From contig JAKOOI010000013.1 of assembly GCA_022701475.1 (NCBI GenBank), positions 1 through 13,256 on the forward strand: a stretch of 13,256 nucleotides of DNA, written 5' to 3'. A program made the translations under genes and the position numbers. Shown one piece after another: positions 12,918 to 13,256 of the stretch (within the stretch, counting starts at the first letter, position 1; each line of letters opens with the position of its first letter). The DNA comes from Weeksellaceae bacterium (lineage in GTDB: Bacteria; Bacteroidota; Bacteroidia; Flavobacteriales; Weeksellaceae). Under the pieces are notes generated by a model that saw only the letters and a program-made list of their open reading frames with translations, searched no databases and was not told where the DNA came from.

Positions 12918-12991
12918 GCGGGAATGGTGGAATTGGCAGACACACCTGATTTAGGCTCAGGTTTTTGGGGGTTCGAGTCCCTCTTCCCGTA
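12918..12991 (+). tRNA. tRNA-Leu (TAG) lacking the long variable arm
   Basis: Acceptor GCGGGAA/TTCCCGT (terminal G.T), Leu-type D arm (GTGGAATTGGCAGACAC), anticodon stem CCTGA/TCAGG with loop TTTAGGC (anticodon TAG), T stem GGGGG/CCCTC with loop TTCGAGT. Discriminator A fits Leu. The variable region is only TTTTT, whereas bacterial tRNA-Leu is class II with an extra arm. The D and T arms are otherwise those of an ordinary Leu tRNA, so the arm appears to have been deleted. No CCA is encoded. Confidence 0.87.
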
Positions 12992-12996
12992 CAAAC

Positions 12997-13050
12997 ATAA
13001 GTAATGAGTAATCCGGGGCAGCAAAATAGTATTAACCCATTACCCATAAA
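12997..13050. repeat. Inverted-repeat spacer between tRNA-Leu and tRNA-Phe
   Basis: Left arm AAGTAATGAGTAAT and right arm TTAACCCATTACCCAT are inverse members of the TTACTCAT family, with a mixed centre. Imperfect but clear. Confidence 0.5.
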
Positions 13051-13056
13051 AAAGCC

Positions 13057-13132
13057 GGAAGAGTGGTGTAGCAGGTCTGCACGTTAGTCTGAAAAACTAA
13101 AGGTACAGGTTCGATTCCTGTCTGTTCCGCCA
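13057..13132 (+). tRNA. tRNA-Phe (GAA), CCA encoded
   Basis: Acceptor GGAAGAG/CTGTTCC pairs six of seven (G.G mismatch at position 5), D stem GTGT/GCAC, anticodon stem TTAGT/ACTAA with loop CTGAAAA (anticodon GAA), T stem ACAGG/CCTGT. Discriminator G at 13129 is unusual for Phe (normally A). CCA at 13130-13132. Confidence 0.87.
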
Positions 13133-13136
13133 GAAT

Positions 13137-13206
13137 ATGAGTAATAAGTAATAAGCAATTATGAAGTATGATTTAGATTACCGATTACCAGTTACTCATT
13201 GCTTAT
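13137..13206. repeat. Inverted-repeat spacer between tRNA-Phe and tRNA-Gln
   Basis: ATAAGCAAT (13151-13159) and ATTGCTTAT (13198-13206) are exact inverses. The adjacent ATGAGTAA (13137-13144) matches the inverse of TTACTCAT at the right end. Confidence 0.65.
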
Positions 13207-13211
13207 AAAAG

Positions 13212-13256
13212 TGATTCATAGTGTAATTGGTCAGCACACAAGACTTTGACTCTTGT
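13212..13256 (+). tRNA. tRNA-Gln (TTG), 5' part, cut by the window end
   Basis: Acceptor 5' strand TGATTCA, D stem GTGT/GCAC, anticodon stem CAAGA/TCTTG with loop CTTTGAC (anticodon TTG). The T arm and 3' end lie beyond the window, so the acceptor stem cannot be checked. It shows the array continues to the right. Confidence 0.85.

Noticed and set aside
11434..13206. Possible CRISPR array because of repeated units with spacers
   Set aside because: Units are imperfect, unequally spaced, occur in both orientations, and the intervening DNA is tRNA genes. No cas gene is near.

Overview
The window looks like chromosomal DNA of a flavobacterium, most likely Chryseobacterium or a close relative. Three things point there. 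The promoters are of the Bacteroidetes TTTG / TAnnTTTG type. Leaders before start codons are A-rich and lack a Shine-Dalgarno sequence. The gene families fit the phylum: the C-terminus of an outer-membrane beta-barrel (TonB-receptor-like) protein, a secreted WG-repeat protein and a DUF434 protein. The assignment to genus is a judgement from sequence style, not from a marker gene.

Left part (1-2510). The last codons of an outer-membrane beta-barrel gene enter from the left on the plus strand. They converge on a minus-strand operon of three genes: a secreted WG-repeat protein, a DUF434/DUF5616 protein with a PIN-like acidic region, and an unrecognised cytoplasmic protein. A short divergent intergenic region (2479-2645) carries a promoter for each direction. 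The rightward promoter lies so close to its start codon that the transcript should be nearly leaderless.

Centre (2646-10606). One plus-strand operon of seven genes makes up most of the window. It has a RavA-like MoxR AAA+ ATPase and a large protein with a helical N-terminus, a von Willebrand A domain with a degraded metal site, and a C-terminal beta-propeller-like region. It also has two soluble accessory proteins, a four-helix membrane protein, a two-helix membrane-anchored TPR-like protein, and a small protein resembling the C-terminal domain of ribosomal protein L7/L12. Most neighbouring reading frames overlap. The layout matches the MoxR-vWA-beta-propeller (bpX) ternary systems described by comparative genomics as NTP-dependent biological conflict systems. 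The likely logic is an ATPase remodelling or gating a vWA/propeller sensor tethered to an inner-membrane partner.

Right part (10607-13256). The DNA becomes A+T-rich. Two small units come first, each with a promoter, a 42-45 codon ORF and a strong hairpin terminator. A dense tRNA array follows and runs off the window: Asp, Pro, Cys, Tyr, a Thr-like gene, Glu, Leu, Phe and Gln, all on the plus strand. The array is unusual. The tRNA-Cys has a long variable arm and is nearly identical in its core to the neighbouring tRNA-Tyr. The tRNA-Leu has lost its variable arm. The Thr-like gene has a broken acceptor stem. The spacers hold four copies of a hairpin element with a conserved GCGCAGA loop motif, plus simple-sequence inverted repeats. 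The tRNA array and these hairpins are the least explained part of the window.
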